Shown here one piece after another: positions 9,253-17,524 of a stretch of DNA of 64,000 bases. A program made the position numbers and the translations under genes. Numbering within the stretch: the first letter of the stretch is position 1; every line of letters starts with the position of its first letter. Source of the DNA: Sphingobium terrigena (lineage in GTDB: Bacteria; Pseudomonadota; Alphaproteobacteria; Sphingomonadales; Sphingomonadaceae); assembly GCF_003591655.1 (NCBI RefSeq), contig NZ_QVRA01000002.1:268911-332910 (forward strand), in the 5' to 3' direction. The notes under the pieces were generated by a model. That model was not told the DNA's origin. It worked only from the letters and a program-made list of their open reading frames with translations, and did no database searches.

Positions 9253-10257
9253 TTGCCGACGACAAGGGAATATCACAGCCTCGCAGATGTGCGGGACGCG
9301 CTGCATGGCCGTCTCGACCGCGAAGCCGTGCCTTGCCTGTTCGGGCGGTATGACTGGTTCGACCTGCTGCACCGCCATTGCTTTGCCGATGTCCCGGTGC
9401 GGGTGGTTTTGGCGGAAGAGGATGGCGCGCAGGCGTGGCTGTTCCTGCTTGGCCGCGACAGTCGCCGGGTGTCGGCACTGGCCAACTGGTATAGTTTTGA
9501 CTGGTCGCCGCAATTTACGGGTGATCCCGATGCCGGGCAGCGGGCGCGGTTGCTGGATGCGCTGAGCGGCCACCTGTTCCGCACCACCAGTCAGATCGAT
9601 CTCTATCCGGTCGCAGCGAGCGCCGAGATGCTCGCCAGCCTGCGTCGGACGGGATGGTTTGCGCTGTCGCGGCCAATGGGCAGGCGGCATATTTTGCAGG
9701 TCGCGGGGCGGGATTTCGCGACCTATTGGGCCAGCCGCCCCGGTCGGTTGCGCACTTTGGTCAAGCGGCGGGCGCGGGGCAGCCGCTACGACCTGTCGAT
9801 CAGCGACCGGCTGACCGACGATCTGTGGCGCGACTATGTCGATGTGCATGGGCGCAGCTGGAAGCAGCCGGAGCCGGGTCTCGAATTTCTGCGGGCGCTG
9901 GCCGAGCGGGAGAGCGAGGCGGGACGTTTGCGGCTGGGCTTTGCACGGGAGAAGGGCCGCGCGGTCGCCACCCAATTATGGACGGTGGAGAAGGACGTGG
10001 CCCTCATCCACAAGCTCTCCCATGATCGCGCCCATGACGCCGGATCGCCCGGCACCTTGCTGAGCCATGCCATGTTTGCGCAGGCCATTGATGGCGATCG
10101 GGTGGCGATGATCGACTATGGCACGGGCGATAACGCCTATAAGCGCGACTGGATGGAGGAGCGGTTGCCGCTCCACCGCATCGACGCCTTCAACCCGCGC
10201 CATGCGTCCAGCTGGCTGCCAGCGGCCCGCACCGCCATTTCCGCGCTTGTCGGATAG
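9253..10257 (+). CDS. FemAB-like / GNAT-fold acyltransferase (BioF2-like domain)
   Basis: Plus-strand gene, divergent from the ligase/decarboxylase pair. The C-terminal half (LRTLVKRRARGSRYDLSI ... WKQPEPGLEFLRALAERESEAGRLRLGFAREKGRAVATQLWTV ... IDYGTGDNAYKRDWM) fits the PF13480-type acetyltransferase domain seen in FemAB-like proteins of exopolysaccharide loci. The frame is open back to a GTG at 9184, but that would overlap the start of the opposite gene; the TTG at 9253 has GGAG 9-12 bases upstream and is preferred, giving about 334 residues. It is followed at once by an acyl carrier protein, suggesting transfer of an acyl or aminoacyl group to the polymer. The acceptor and donor are unknown. 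Confidence 0.75.
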   Translation: MPTTREYHSLADVRDALHGRLDREAVPCLFGRYDWFDLLHRHCFADVPVRVVLAEEDGAQAWLFLLGRDSRRVSALANWYSFDWSPQFTGDPDAGQRARLLDALSGHLFRTTSQIDLYPVAASAEMLASLRRTGWFALSRPMGRRHILQVAGRDFATYWASRPGRLRTLVKRRARGSRYDLSISDRLTDDLWRDYVDVHGRSWKQPEPGLEFLRALAERESEAGRLRLGFAREKGRAVATQLWTVEKDVALIHKLSHDRAHDAGSPGTLLSHAMFAQAIDGDRVAMIDYGTGDNAYKRDWMEERLPLHRIDAFNPRHASSWLPAARTAISALVG

Positions 10258-10264
10258 GTCAGTA

Positions 10265-10576
10265 ATGACTAGGACGTCGCCCACCATGCGGGCGCATAAT
10301 TCTCAGCCGGTCGACCGGACCGATGACATCGAGCTTCTGACGCGGGCGCTGTTGCGCGACGTGCTGGGCCTTTCGCAGGATCAGGTCGACGGGTTCGACG
10401 CTGATACGCCTTTATTCGGCGCGCTGCCGGAGCTGGATTCCATGGCGGTCGCGGGACTGCTAACCGAGATGGAAGATCGCTTCGACATATTGATCGAGGA
10501 CGACGATATCGACGGCGATACGTTCGAGACGTTCGGGTCGCTGGTGGCGTTTGCGCGGGGCAAGGTGGCGCAGTAA
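10265..10576 (+). CDS. acyl carrier protein, exosortase-A locus
   Basis: 103-residue acyl carrier protein. The phosphopantetheine site is in PELDSMAVAGLL (Ser of DSM, near residue 60), preceded by the helix LLRDVLGLSQDQVDGFDADTPLFG and followed by an acidic helix (EMEDRFDILIEDDDIDGDTFETFGSLVAF). Acidity and spacing match stand-alone carriers. Two starts are possible, 10265 and 10286; the first adds MTRTSPT. It lies 7 bases after the acyltransferase and is presumably co-transcribed. In context it would carry the acyl group activated by the ligase at 7670-9202. Confidence 0.85.
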   Translation: MTRTSPTMRAHNSQPVDRTDDIELLTRALLRDVLGLSQDQVDGFDADTPLFGALPELDSMAVAGLLTEMEDRFDILIEDDDIDGDTFETFGSLVAFARGKVAQ

Positions 10577-10579
10577 TAT

Positions 10580-10677
10580 CCGTTCGCCCTGAGCGAAGTC
10601 GAAGGGTCCGCCTGAACGTAGTGAAGGCACTTCGCTCCGCTCAGTGGAAGGCTTCGACTTCGCTCAGCCCCGAACGG
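10580..10677. repeat. large inverted repeat between convergent genes (sphingomonad REP-like)
   Basis: The arms at 10580-10604 and 10652-10677 are reverse complements apart from about two positions (the motif CTGAGCGAAGTCGAAG recurs inverted). The core resembles intergenic repeats common in sphingomonad genomes. It lies between the 3' ends of the carrier protein gene and trxB, so it may act as a two-way terminator; there is no T-run. Confidence 0.7.
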
Positions 10678-10684
10678 CAGGTAG

Positions 10685-11647
10685 TCACGCTTCGACCATC
10701 GCCTCGAAATCGGCTTCAGCCAGGAATTTCTCCACGTCCAGCGCCGCCATGCAGCCCATGCCTGCCGCCGTCACCGCCTGCCGATAGATTTTGTCGGTGA
10801 CGTCGCCCGCCGCGAACACGCCGGGGATGGAGGTGCGGGTGGTGCCCTTTTCGACCAGCAGATAGCCCTCGTCCGTCGGCAGCTTGCCGGTGAAGAGTTC
10901 GGTCGCGGGATGGTGGCCGATCGCGACGAAGCCGCCGTCGGTCGGCTCGTGCGACTTTTCGCCGGTCACGGTATCAATCAGGTCCACGCCGACCAATCCT
11001 TCGGGCGTGCCGCCGCCGACAAATTTATCGACCGCCTTGTTCCACAGCACCTTGATGTTCGGATGGGCGTGGAGCCGTTCCTGCAAAATCTTTTCTGCGC
11101 GCAGCGTATCGCGGCGGTGGATCAGGGTGACGTCATGGCTGTGGTTGGTGAGATACAGCGCTTCCTCGACCGCGGTATTACCGCCGCCAATGACCACCAC
11201 CTTCTTGCCGCGATAGAAGAAGCCGTCGCATGTGGCGCAGGCGCTGACGCCCTTGCCCTGCAAATGCTCCTCCCCCTCGACACCCAGCCATTTGGCCTGC
11301 GCGCCGGTGCAGATGACCAACGTGTCGGCGACATAGACCACGCCGCCGTCGCCGGTCAGGCGGAACGGCCGCTGCGACAGGTCCACATCGACGATCTGGT
11401 CATACATCATCTGCGCGCCGACATGCTCGGCCTGCGCCTGCATCTGCTCCATCAGCCACGGCCCCTGGATCACATCCTTGAAACCGGGGTAATTTTCGAC
11501 GTCGGTGGTGATGGTCAGCTGCCCGCCCGGCTGCATCCCCTGCACCACGATCGGCGCCAGACCCGCACGCGCGCCGTAAATGGCGGCGGACAGGCCAGCC
11601 GGGCCGGAACCGAGGATCAACATGCGGGTCGAATGGGTGGCGGTCAT
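10685..11647 (-). CDS. trxB: thioredoxin-disulfide reductase
   Basis: 320-residue low-molecular-weight thioredoxin reductase. The FAD-binding GSGPAGLSAAIYGARAGL is at the N-terminus, the redox-active pair is CATC in SACATCDGFFYRGK (near residue 137), and the NADPH-binding loop is VVIGGGNTAVEEALYL. The C-terminal FAD motif is GVFAAGDVTDKIYRQAVTAAGMGCMAA. It transfers electrons from NADPH through FAD to thioredoxin in the cytoplasm. The gene stands alone and converges on the carrier protein gene. Confidence 0.97.
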   Translation of the reverse strand: MTATHSTRMLILGSGPAGLSAAIYGARAGLAPIVVQGMQPGGQLTITTDVENYPGFKDVIQGPWLMEQMQAQAEHVGAQMMYDQIVDVDLSQRPFRLTGDGGVVYVADTLVICTGAQAKWLGVEGEEHLQGKGVSACATCDGFFYRGKKVVVIGGGNTAVEEALYLTNHSHDVTLIHRRDTLRAEKILQERLHAHPNIKVLWNKAVDKFVGGGTPEGLVGVDLIDTVTGEKSHEPTDGGFVAIGHHPATELFTGKLPTDEGYLLVEKGTTRTSIPGVFAAGDVTDKIYRQAVTAAGMGCMAALDVEKFLAEADFEAMVEA

Positions 11648-11893
11648 ATCAGGCTTTCAGCTGCGATTCGTGTTGATGGGAGAGATAGGCCGTGACGGCG
11701 CGCAGGCAAGCGAAGGATTTGCTTGGGGCGTGGGAAGCAGGGATGTGGGTGGCGCGACACTGGCGCGACAGATGATCGATTAGCGAGAGTGGACCAAAGA
11801 AAATCTCACATTGGAAAGGACTCGTGCGCCGGGTTGGGGAGGATTGCGCATCATCAAATTGCGTGTTGCAGACGGCTGGTGCATAATGGCGCC

Positions 11894-12190
11894 ATGAAAA
11901 AGGCAGAAGCGATCAGTCGATTAAAGCCCTTTGAGCGCCGCTTGCGTGAGCGCGGTATCAACGCGCTTTACCTGTTCGGATCGACCGCCAGGGATGAAGC
12001 CAGCGCGGCATCCGACCTTGACCTGCTCTACGAATATGACCCGGCGCGACCATTCAGCCTGTTCGATCAGGCCGGGGCTATGCTCGAATTGTCCGATGCG
12101 CTTGAAACCAGAGTCGATCTGGTATCGCGCATCGGCCTGCGCCCTCGCTTGCGCGCACGCGTCGAGGGCGAGATGGTCCGGGTTTTTTAA
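11894..12190 (+). CDS. mntA: MntA-type antitoxin nucleotidyltransferase
   Basis: 98-residue minimal nucleotidyltransferase. The catalytic signature is GSTARDEASAASDLDLLYEY (GSxxR with the paired aspartates SDLDL) at about residues 29-48. In the characterised HepT/MntA systems this enzyme adds AMP residues to a tyrosine of the HEPN toxin and so neutralises it. The frame is open further upstream, but the ATG at 11894 (MKKAEAISRLKPF) gives the usual family length. The stop overlaps the next start by one base (TAATG), giving coupled expression with the HEPN gene. The 246 bases upstream, back to trxB, hold nothing recognisable. Confidence 0.88.
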   Translation: MKKAEAISRLKPFERRLRERGINALYLFGSTARDEASAASDLDLLYEYDPARPFSLFDQAGAMLELSDALETRVDLVSRIGLRPRLRARVEGEMVRVF

Positions 12191-12528
12191 TGGCCAGGTT
12201 GCTGGATACGCTGGACGATCTTGCACTACTGATCACACGGGCCGAGGCATCGGTGACGGGGCGGACGTTCGACGAACTGGTGGCGAATGACGAAGCCTAT
12301 GACGCTTTGACCTATCGCCTCGCCATGATCGGCGAAACCAGCAAGAAGCTGCCCGACGACATCAAGGCGCGTCATCCTCATCTGCCGTGGCGCGAAATGG
12401 CAACGTTCCGTAACTTCGCGAGCCATGATTATTTTGGTGTCGATGCGCAATTGGTTTGGCGGGCGGCGATGAGCCTTGAGCCAATTAAGGCAATGGTCGC
12501 TGCGGAAATTGCCCGCTGTTCGGGATGA
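12190..12528 (+). CDS. hepT: HepT-type HEPN ribonuclease toxin (DUF86)
   Basis: 112-residue DUF86 HEPN protein. The RNase/AMP-acceptor motif R-x4-H-x-Y is present as RNFASHDY (about residues 77-84), with Arg and His as catalytic residues and Tyr as the residue AMPylated by MntA in studied pairs. MNT gene first and HEPN gene second, with a 1-base overlap, is the typical order. Motif and partner are intact, so the pair is probably functional as a toxin-antitoxin or phage-defence module. Confidence 0.88.
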   Translation: MARLLDTLDDLALLITRAEASVTGRTFDELVANDEAYDALTYRLAMIGETSKKLPDDIKARHPHLPWREMATFRNFASHDYFGVDAQLVWRAAMSLEPIKAMVAAEIARCSG

Positions 12529-12650
12529 ATTGGCGCGCGGGAGAGGCGGCGGCGAAAAGTGCCTGTCGTCAAACGACCAATTTTTGCCGTTATCTCTCTT
12601 CGTATCAAATGCCGATAGCCGACGCTGGTAGCGTCAGATATGCTGGGTGT

Positions 12651-12929
12651 ATGTCATGGATATTTGATCAGGCTCCTAACGTCGCTTGCATCGCTGATCG
12701 TTCAATAATGGACGGAAGACCTGTGCTGACGGTCGCCCATTATGAGGACGACCACTCATGGGCATTTTTGGACGGAAGCCTGTTTGATCCTGCGGATGCA
12801 CTCGTCGTTGCGATGTCCGAGGTTGTAGATCGTCACCCCGATCTTGCAGAGGTTGCCGATCTCCCTTCAGGCTGGAGCGCAACCCGCATAGCCAAGGGCC
12901 AGCCATGGTTGAGATTGAAAGACGAATAG
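12651..12929 (+). CDS. small hypothetical protein
   Basis: About 92 residues from the ATG at 12651 (MSWIFDQAPNVACIADRSI). The segment PVLTVAHYEDDHSWAFLDG followed by DALVVAMSEVVDRHPDLAEVADLPSGWSATR looks like a compact conserved domain of a kind seen in small bacterial hypothetical or immunity-like proteins, but I cannot name it securely. The frame is open 126 bases further upstream; that part looks non-coding. It lies 120 bases after hepT and could be a third gene of that unit, but the spacing does not require this. No membrane segment or signal peptide. Confidence 0.55.
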   Translation: MSWIFDQAPNVACIADRSIMDGRPVLTVAHYEDDHSWAFLDGSLFDPADALVVAMSEVVDRHPDLAEVADLPSGWSATRIAKGQPWLRLKDE

Positions 12930-13237
12930 AATTATGGGAGAGTCCGCTTTAGGGATTATCTAATTCAACAGCAGACTGTCGCCTACCCACCCAAGTCCGT
13001 CGCCCAACACAGGCGGACATCGCCGCCTTCTCCGCGCCTGCCCGTCTCTGCGCAAAAAAGTTGAATCACGCGGAGGCGCGGAGAGTTTGCCGTCGCGGCG
13101 TTGCGTTTTTGGGAGATGTCGGCAGATGGGTTCCCGCCTGCGCGGGAATGACGGGGAGATTAGACACAACCAGTGTCCAGTTCGCTCCGCTCGCACCTAC
13201 CCCAAGCCCTCCCCAGAAAGGGAGGGGCTTTATTTAC
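12930..13237. repeat. intergenic region with two repeat elements
   Basis: No gene is visible in these 308 bases. At 13130-13152 there is a short palindrome (TTCCCGC...GCGGGAA), the core of a repeat widespread in sphingomonads that is often mistranslated as a PRRRE-containing peptide. At 13204-13230 a near-perfect GC-rich hairpin (arms CCCTCCCC and GGGAGGGG) lies just beyond the 3' end of the Anbu gene and may stop that transcript. Confidence 0.55.
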
Positions 13238-13975
13238 TCAATCCAATACGTTGGGCAGATCCTCAAACCCCTTACGGAGGGCGGCGCTCCAGCTTTGGGA
13301 GATCATCGCGAATTCTTCATTGTCGGCTTCGATGCGGGTGCGGACGCGGAAGTCGAACCTGTCGGTGGGAATGACGGTGAGGTCGAGCGGCATGCCGACC
13401 GAGAGGTTGGAGCGCAGGGTCGAGTCCATCGATACCAGCACCGCCTTTGTCGCGTCCTCCAGCGTGGTTTCGCGCTTGATGATGCGATCGAGGATCGGCT
13501 TGCCATATTTATGCTCGCCAATCTGGAAGAAGGGCGTGTCCTCGGTCGCTTCGATGAAATTGCCCGCGCTATAGACCAGATAGAGGCGCGGTTTGCCTCC
13601 GCGGCGCTGGCCCGCGATCATGATCGAGGCGCTGGCACCGGAGCCGCCCATTTCGATGCTTTCCCGGTAGCGGGTCTGCATCGCGCGCATGGCGTCGCCC
13701 ACGATCTGCGCGACACGGTGCATGGTGCTGCAATTGAGGATGGTTTCGACGTCGGGGTCGAGCCTGGCGTCCTTGATCGCCTTGCTGAGCGTGGCTTTCA
13801 CCCCCTGGGTGATGGACAGGTTGCCCGAACACATCAGCGTGATCGCCCGTTCGCCCTCAACCAGATAGGTGAAGCTCTTACGAAAGCGGGCGATATTGTC
13901 CATGCCCGCATTGGTGCGGGTGTCGGACAGCATGACCAGCCCCTGGTCAACCCGCACCGCCACACAATAGGTCAT
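13238..13975 (-). CDS. Anbu-type proteasome-like peptidase
   Basis: About 245 residues, of the ancestral beta-subunit/Anbu family (Ntn-hydrolase fold like HslV and 20S beta subunits). It begins MTYCVAVRVDQGLVMLSDTRTNAGMDN; the Thr in the MTYCVAV start is the expected N-terminal nucleophile after Met removal, and SDTRTNAG is the conserved loop. It is the last gene of a minus-strand cluster with transglutaminase, alpha-E and ATP-grasp genes, the standard Anbu neighbourhood. The start at 13975 is chosen because the upstream frame extension has no family similarity and would put residues before the catalytic Thr. Confidence 0.9.
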   Translation of the reverse strand: MTYCVAVRVDQGLVMLSDTRTNAGMDNIARFRKSFTYLVEGERAITLMCSGNLSITQGVKATLSKAIKDARLDPDVETILNCSTMHRVAQIVGDAMRAMQTRYRESIEMGGSGASASIMIAGQRRGGKPRLYLVYSAGNFIEATEDTPFFQIGEHKYGKPILDRIIKRETTLEDATKAVLVSMDSTLRSNLSVGMPLDLTVIPTDRFDFRVRTRIEADNEEFAMISQSWSAALRKGFEDLPNVLD

Positions 13976-14000
13976 TCGTCCCCGGCCCCCGAAAGCTTTT

Positions 14001-14873
14001 TCAATGCTGCGCGTCGGACGGCGGGATAGACTGCTGCTGTTGCCGCTGCAACTGCCGTTCCTCGACGCCGTCATCCGCCTGCGCGATACGGACGTCCGCG
14101 TCAATCGAGATATCGCCCGCAACCGTGATCGTCCCCCGGATCGGCGCGGCCTCGTCCGCGTCCAGCCCGCTGGCGACGCGCAAATAGCGTTCGGTCACGC
14201 AGACGCGGTTGGAGGGATCAAAGCCGACCCAGCCCAGTTCAGGCACAAGCGCTTCGGCCCAACCATGGGTTTCGTGCAATTCACTGCCATCACCCGCGAG
14301 CAGATAGCCCGACACATAGCGTGCCGGAATGCCGAGCGATCGCGCCCCGGCGATGAAGATCTGGGCATGGTCCTGGCACACGCCTGCACCCAGCGCGAAC
14401 GCCTGCGCGGCGGTGGTGGCCGATGTGGTGACGCCCGTGCGATAGCCAACCGCATCAATGACGGCGGCGGATAGCGCATGGAGGCGGGCGAGCGGGCCGT
14501 CGCCTTCGGGCGTGGCGCGCGCCATCGCGGCGATGCCATTCGACGCGCGGGTGAGTGCGGTTTCGCGCAGATAGTAAAGCGGATTGACCCGGCTGACCGG
14601 GGCGCCGACCACGCCATGGGTCTCGCGGGTTTCGACCAGCCCTTCGGCGACGATTACGGCATGATCCTGCCGGTCGCGCCTGATCCAGATCGTCTCCATC
14701 TCGCCATAGCTGTTGGGGCGGAAATCAGAGAGCACATCGCCGTTCACGCTGACCTGCCAGTCCAGCACGGTCTGCGCGGGCGTATTGACCGGCATCAGCT
14801 TGAGCCGCATCGCCACCCGCCCGGCCGAGGCGTCATAGCGATAGACGGTCTGGTGGCGGACGAGCAATTTCAT
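14001..14873 (-). CDS. transglutaminase-like protein of the Anbu cluster
   Basis: 290-residue protein with an N-terminal beta domain (MKLLVRHQTVYRYDASAGRVAMRLKLMP) and a transglutaminase core. The catalytic Cys is in FALGAGVCQDHAQIF (near residue 163), His in LHETHGWAEALVPELGWVGFDPSN, and Asp in the same WVGFDPSN segment, so the Cys-His-Asp triad is intact. It sits between the alpha-E and Anbu genes; the set of four is proposed to modify or degrade peptides, but the substrate is unknown. The C-terminus is Gln-rich (VEERQLQRQQQQSIPP). Confidence 0.9.
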   Translation of the reverse strand: MKLLVRHQTVYRYDASAGRVAMRLKLMPVNTPAQTVLDWQVSVNGDVLSDFRPNSYGEMETIWIRRDRQDHAVIVAEGLVETRETHGVVGAPVSRVNPLYYLRETALTRASNGIAAMARATPEGDGPLARLHALSAAVIDAVGYRTGVTTSATTAAQAFALGAGVCQDHAQIFIAGARSLGIPARYVSGYLLAGDGSELHETHGWAEALVPELGWVGFDPSNRVCVTERYLRVASGLDADEAAPIRGTITVAGDISIDADVRIAQADDGVEERQLQRQQQQSIPPSDAQH

Positions 14874-14894
14874 GAAAGGCCCCCCTTCCCCGGT

Positions 14895-15827
14895 TCAGCC
14901 GAAATGATAGGCCTGGGCGATTTCCCCGCCCAGCTGGTTGGTCATTTTCAGGCCATGCTGCACCGTTTCATGCAGGCCGAAACGGAAGATTTCACCGCTG
15001 TCGAGCTGTTCCAGCGCGGCGACCATCTGCTGCACCGTGTCATGGCAGGCGGCGCGGGTGCCGTGCCAGCCCTCCAGCCGGTGCAGGCGGTAGGCCAGCT
15101 GATCGTAGCAATAGGCGACGCTGCGCGGGAACATGCGGTTGAGCATCAGGAAATCGGTGATCTGCCAGGGCGTATAGGTGCCGCCATAGACATGATGATA
15201 GGCGCGGCTGCCCGACAAAGCGTGCAGCACCGACGTCCATTGATAGTGGTCGCGATTGCCGCCGATGACTTCGGTTTCAGGCAGCAGGACATAATATTTG
15301 ACGTCCAGCAGCCGCAGCGTCATCTGCGCCCGTTCCAGCGCCGAGCCGCAGCGCAGGAAATCATGGCCTTCATTGCGCAGCTGACCCGAATGGGTGGCGC
15401 CACGGAAGGTCATCACCCGCGTCTTGACCCAGTCGATCAGCGCAGGCAGCTGTTGCCGCGCTTCGCCGACATCATAGCTGTCCAGCTTGCGCCAGCCGTC
15501 GTTCAAGGCTTCCCACATATCCTGCGTCAGCATGGTGCGCGCCGATTTGGCGTTGGACCGGGCCTTCAGCAGGCAGGATCGGATCGAGCTGGGGTTGTCG
15601 AGGTCCAGCATCAGGAAGGACACGACATCGCTTTCGGTCACCTGCACCCCTTCGGGGAACTGGTGGCCGCTGCCGGTGGCGCGCACGACGGATCGCCATT
15701 CGTCGCGATGATGCGCGCCGGGCAGGATGGCCATGCGCTGACCCATGGTCAGCAGCCGCGCGGTAGCCTCGGCCCGCTCCATATAGCGCGCCATCCAGTA
15801 GAGATTTTCGGCGGTCCGGCTCAGCAT
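14895..15827 (-). CDS. alpha-E domain protein of the Anbu cluster
   Basis: About 310-residue helical protein starting MLSRTAENLYWMARYMERAEATARLL, the hallmark of the alpha-E (DUF403) family. Such proteins pair with circularly permuted ATP-grasp enzymes, as here. The start at 15827 is preferred since the in-frame extension upstream is translated from a GC-rich intergenic repeat. It is 21 bases upstream of the transglutaminase gene and on the same strand. Confidence 0.9.
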   Translation of the reverse strand: MLSRTAENLYWMARYMERAEATARLLTMGQRMAILPGAHHRDEWRSVVRATGSGHQFPEGVQVTESDVVSFLMLDLDNPSSIRSCLLKARSNAKSARTMLTQDMWEALNDGWRKLDSYDVGEARQQLPALIDWVKTRVMTFRGATHSGQLRNEGHDFLRCGSALERAQMTLRLLDVKYYVLLPETEVIGGNRDHYQWTSVLHALSGSRAYHHVYGGTYTPWQITDFLMLNRMFPRSVAYCYDQLAYRLHRLEGWHGTRAACHDTVQQMVAALEQLDSGEIFRFGLHETVQHGLKMTNQLGGEIAQAYHFG

Positions 15828-15835
15828 CCTTTGTC

Positions 15836-15938
15836 TCCCCTCCCCTTCAGGGGAGGGGCCGGGGGTGGGGGCGTGCAAGATGGCACAGCGTGTGGGGATG
15901 GCCCCCACCCCAACCCCTCCCCTGAAGGAGAGGGGCTA
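15836..15938. repeat. GC-rich inverted repeat inside the Anbu operon
   Basis: In the 151-base gap between the ATP-grasp and alpha-E genes, CCCTCCCCTTCAGGGGAGGG and a copy with CCCCTCCCCTGAAGGAGAGG flank a spacer that contains GGGGGTGGGGGC and its complement GCCCCCACCCC. The whole can fold into a long hairpin. The elements resemble the one at 13204-13230. It may be a mobile intergenic repeat that changes the expression ratio between the operon's genes. Confidence 0.65.
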
Positions 15939-15978
15939 AATTGATTTCGGCCGGGCATGCTATTCTCCATTGCCATCA

Positions 15979-17388
15979 TCAATCCTGCATGACCCATGTG
16001 TCCTTCACCCCGCCGCCCTGGCTGGAGTTGACCACCAGCGACCCTTCGGTCAGCGCGACACGGGTCAGGCCGCCGGGGACCAGCCGCAATTGCTTGCCGA
16101 CCAGGCAATAAGGACGGAAATCGGCGTGGCGGCCGACGACGCTGGCGGGGCCGAGTGTGGGGACGGTGGACAGGTCCAGCGTCGGCTGGGCGATGAACTT
16201 GCCCGGATCGGCGCGGATGCGGGCGGCATAGGCCTCCACCTCCGCCGTGGTGGATTTCGGCCCGATCAACATGCCATAGCCGCCCGAACCATGGACTTCC
16301 TTGGCGACCAGATCGTGCAGATTTTCCAGCACATAGGCACATTCGTCAGGCTTGCCGCATTGCCATGTCTGGATATTGTCCAGGATCGGCGCTTCGCCCA
16401 GATAGAAGCGGATCATTTCCGGCACATAGATATAGACCGCCTTGTCATCGGCGATACCCGAACCGGGGGCCGAGGCCAGCGTGACACCGCCGCTGCGATA
16501 GACGTTGAAGATGCCCGGCACGCCCAGCAGGCTGTCGGGGCGGAACACCAACGGATCGAGATATTCGTCGTCTATGCGGCGATAGATGACATCGACTATC
16601 TTTGGTCCCAGCGTGGTTTTCATCCACACCCGGCCTTCATCGACGAACAGGTCCGCCGGTTCGACCAGCTCGACGCCCATCAAGTCGGCGAGAAAGCTAT
16701 GCTCATAATAGGCGCTGTTGAGAGAACCGGGGGTCAGCACGACGACGACGGGATCGCCCTTGCACGCGGGCGGCGCGACTTCCTTGAGGCTCTTGAGCAA
16801 TTCGGCGGGATAGTCATCGACTGGGGCTACGATCCCCTGCGCGAAGAGTTCGGGGAACATGCGCGTCATGATGTCGCGATTTTCGAGCATGTAGGACACG
16901 CCGGACGGGGTGCGGCAATTATCCTCCAGCACCTCGAAACTGCCAGGGCCAGTCCGCACGATGTCGATGCCCACGATATGGCTATAGACTTTGCCCGGTG
17001 GCGAGAAGTCCGCCATTTCGGCCAGATAGGCGCTGTTCTGATAGATGATGTCGGCGGGCATGATACCTGCCTTCACAATCTCGCCGCGATGATAGACGTC
17101 GTGCAGGAAGGCGTTGAGCGCGCGGGCGCGCTGGCGGATGCCCTTGTCCAGCACGCGCCATTCCTGCGCGGTGAAGATGCGCGGCAGCAGATCGAAGGGG
17201 ATCAGCCGTTCAGGGTCGCCCCCCTCACCATAGACAGCAAAGGTGATGCCGATGCGGCGGAAAATAGCCTCTGCCTCGTCCAGTCGACGGTTAAGCCCGG
17301 AAATGCCCGTTCGCTCCACCCATTTCTGCACTTCAGCGTAGCAGGGGCGTATCGAACCATCAGGCTCAAACATTTCATGGAAGGGCAA
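15979..17388 (-). CDS. circularly permuted ATP-grasp protein of the Anbu cluster
   Basis: 469-residue member of the circularly permuted ATP-grasp family (CP_ATPgrasp_1, DUF404/DUF407-like). Recognisable parts are MFEPDGSIRPCYAEVQKWV at the start, FAVYGEGGDPERLIPFDLLPRIF, the ATP-grasp-type segment VGIDIVRTGPGSFEVLEDNCRTPSGVSYMLENR, and the C-terminal LVVNSSQGGGVKDTWVMQD. It is the first gene of the Anbu operon. Related enzymes form peptide-like bonds using ATP; the product of this cluster is not known. Confidence 0.9.
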   Translation of the reverse strand: MPFHEMFEPDGSIRPCYAEVQKWVERTGISGLNRRLDEAEAIFRRIGITFAVYGEGGDPERLIPFDLLPRIFTAQEWRVLDKGIRQRARALNAFLHDVYHRGEIVKAGIMPADIIYQNSAYLAEMADFSPPGKVYSHIVGIDIVRTGPGSFEVLEDNCRTPSGVSYMLENRDIMTRMFPELFAQGIVAPVDDYPAELLKSLKEVAPPACKGDPVVVVLTPGSLNSAYYEHSFLADLMGVELVEPADLFVDEGRVWMKTTLGPKIVDVIYRRIDDEYLDPLVFRPDSLLGVPGIFNVYRSGGVTLASAPGSGIADDKAVYIYVPEMIRFYLGEAPILDNIQTWQCGKPDECAYVLENLHDLVAKEVHGSGGYGMLIGPKSTTAEVEAYAARIRADPGKFIAQPTLDLSTVPTLGPASVVGRHADFRPYCLVGKQLRLVPGGLTRVALTEGSLVVNSSQGGGVKDTWVMQD

Positions 17389-17524
17389 GTTGTCGATCCT
17401 CCCTCAGCCATCATGGCCGGTTGTGCGTTGCAACATTAGGACTTGGCCCAAAAAAGATTGCAACAGAAAAATCGCGCTTAACCCTGTGATTGCGCTATTC
17501 GTGGCGCAGAACGGCATGGGGACG

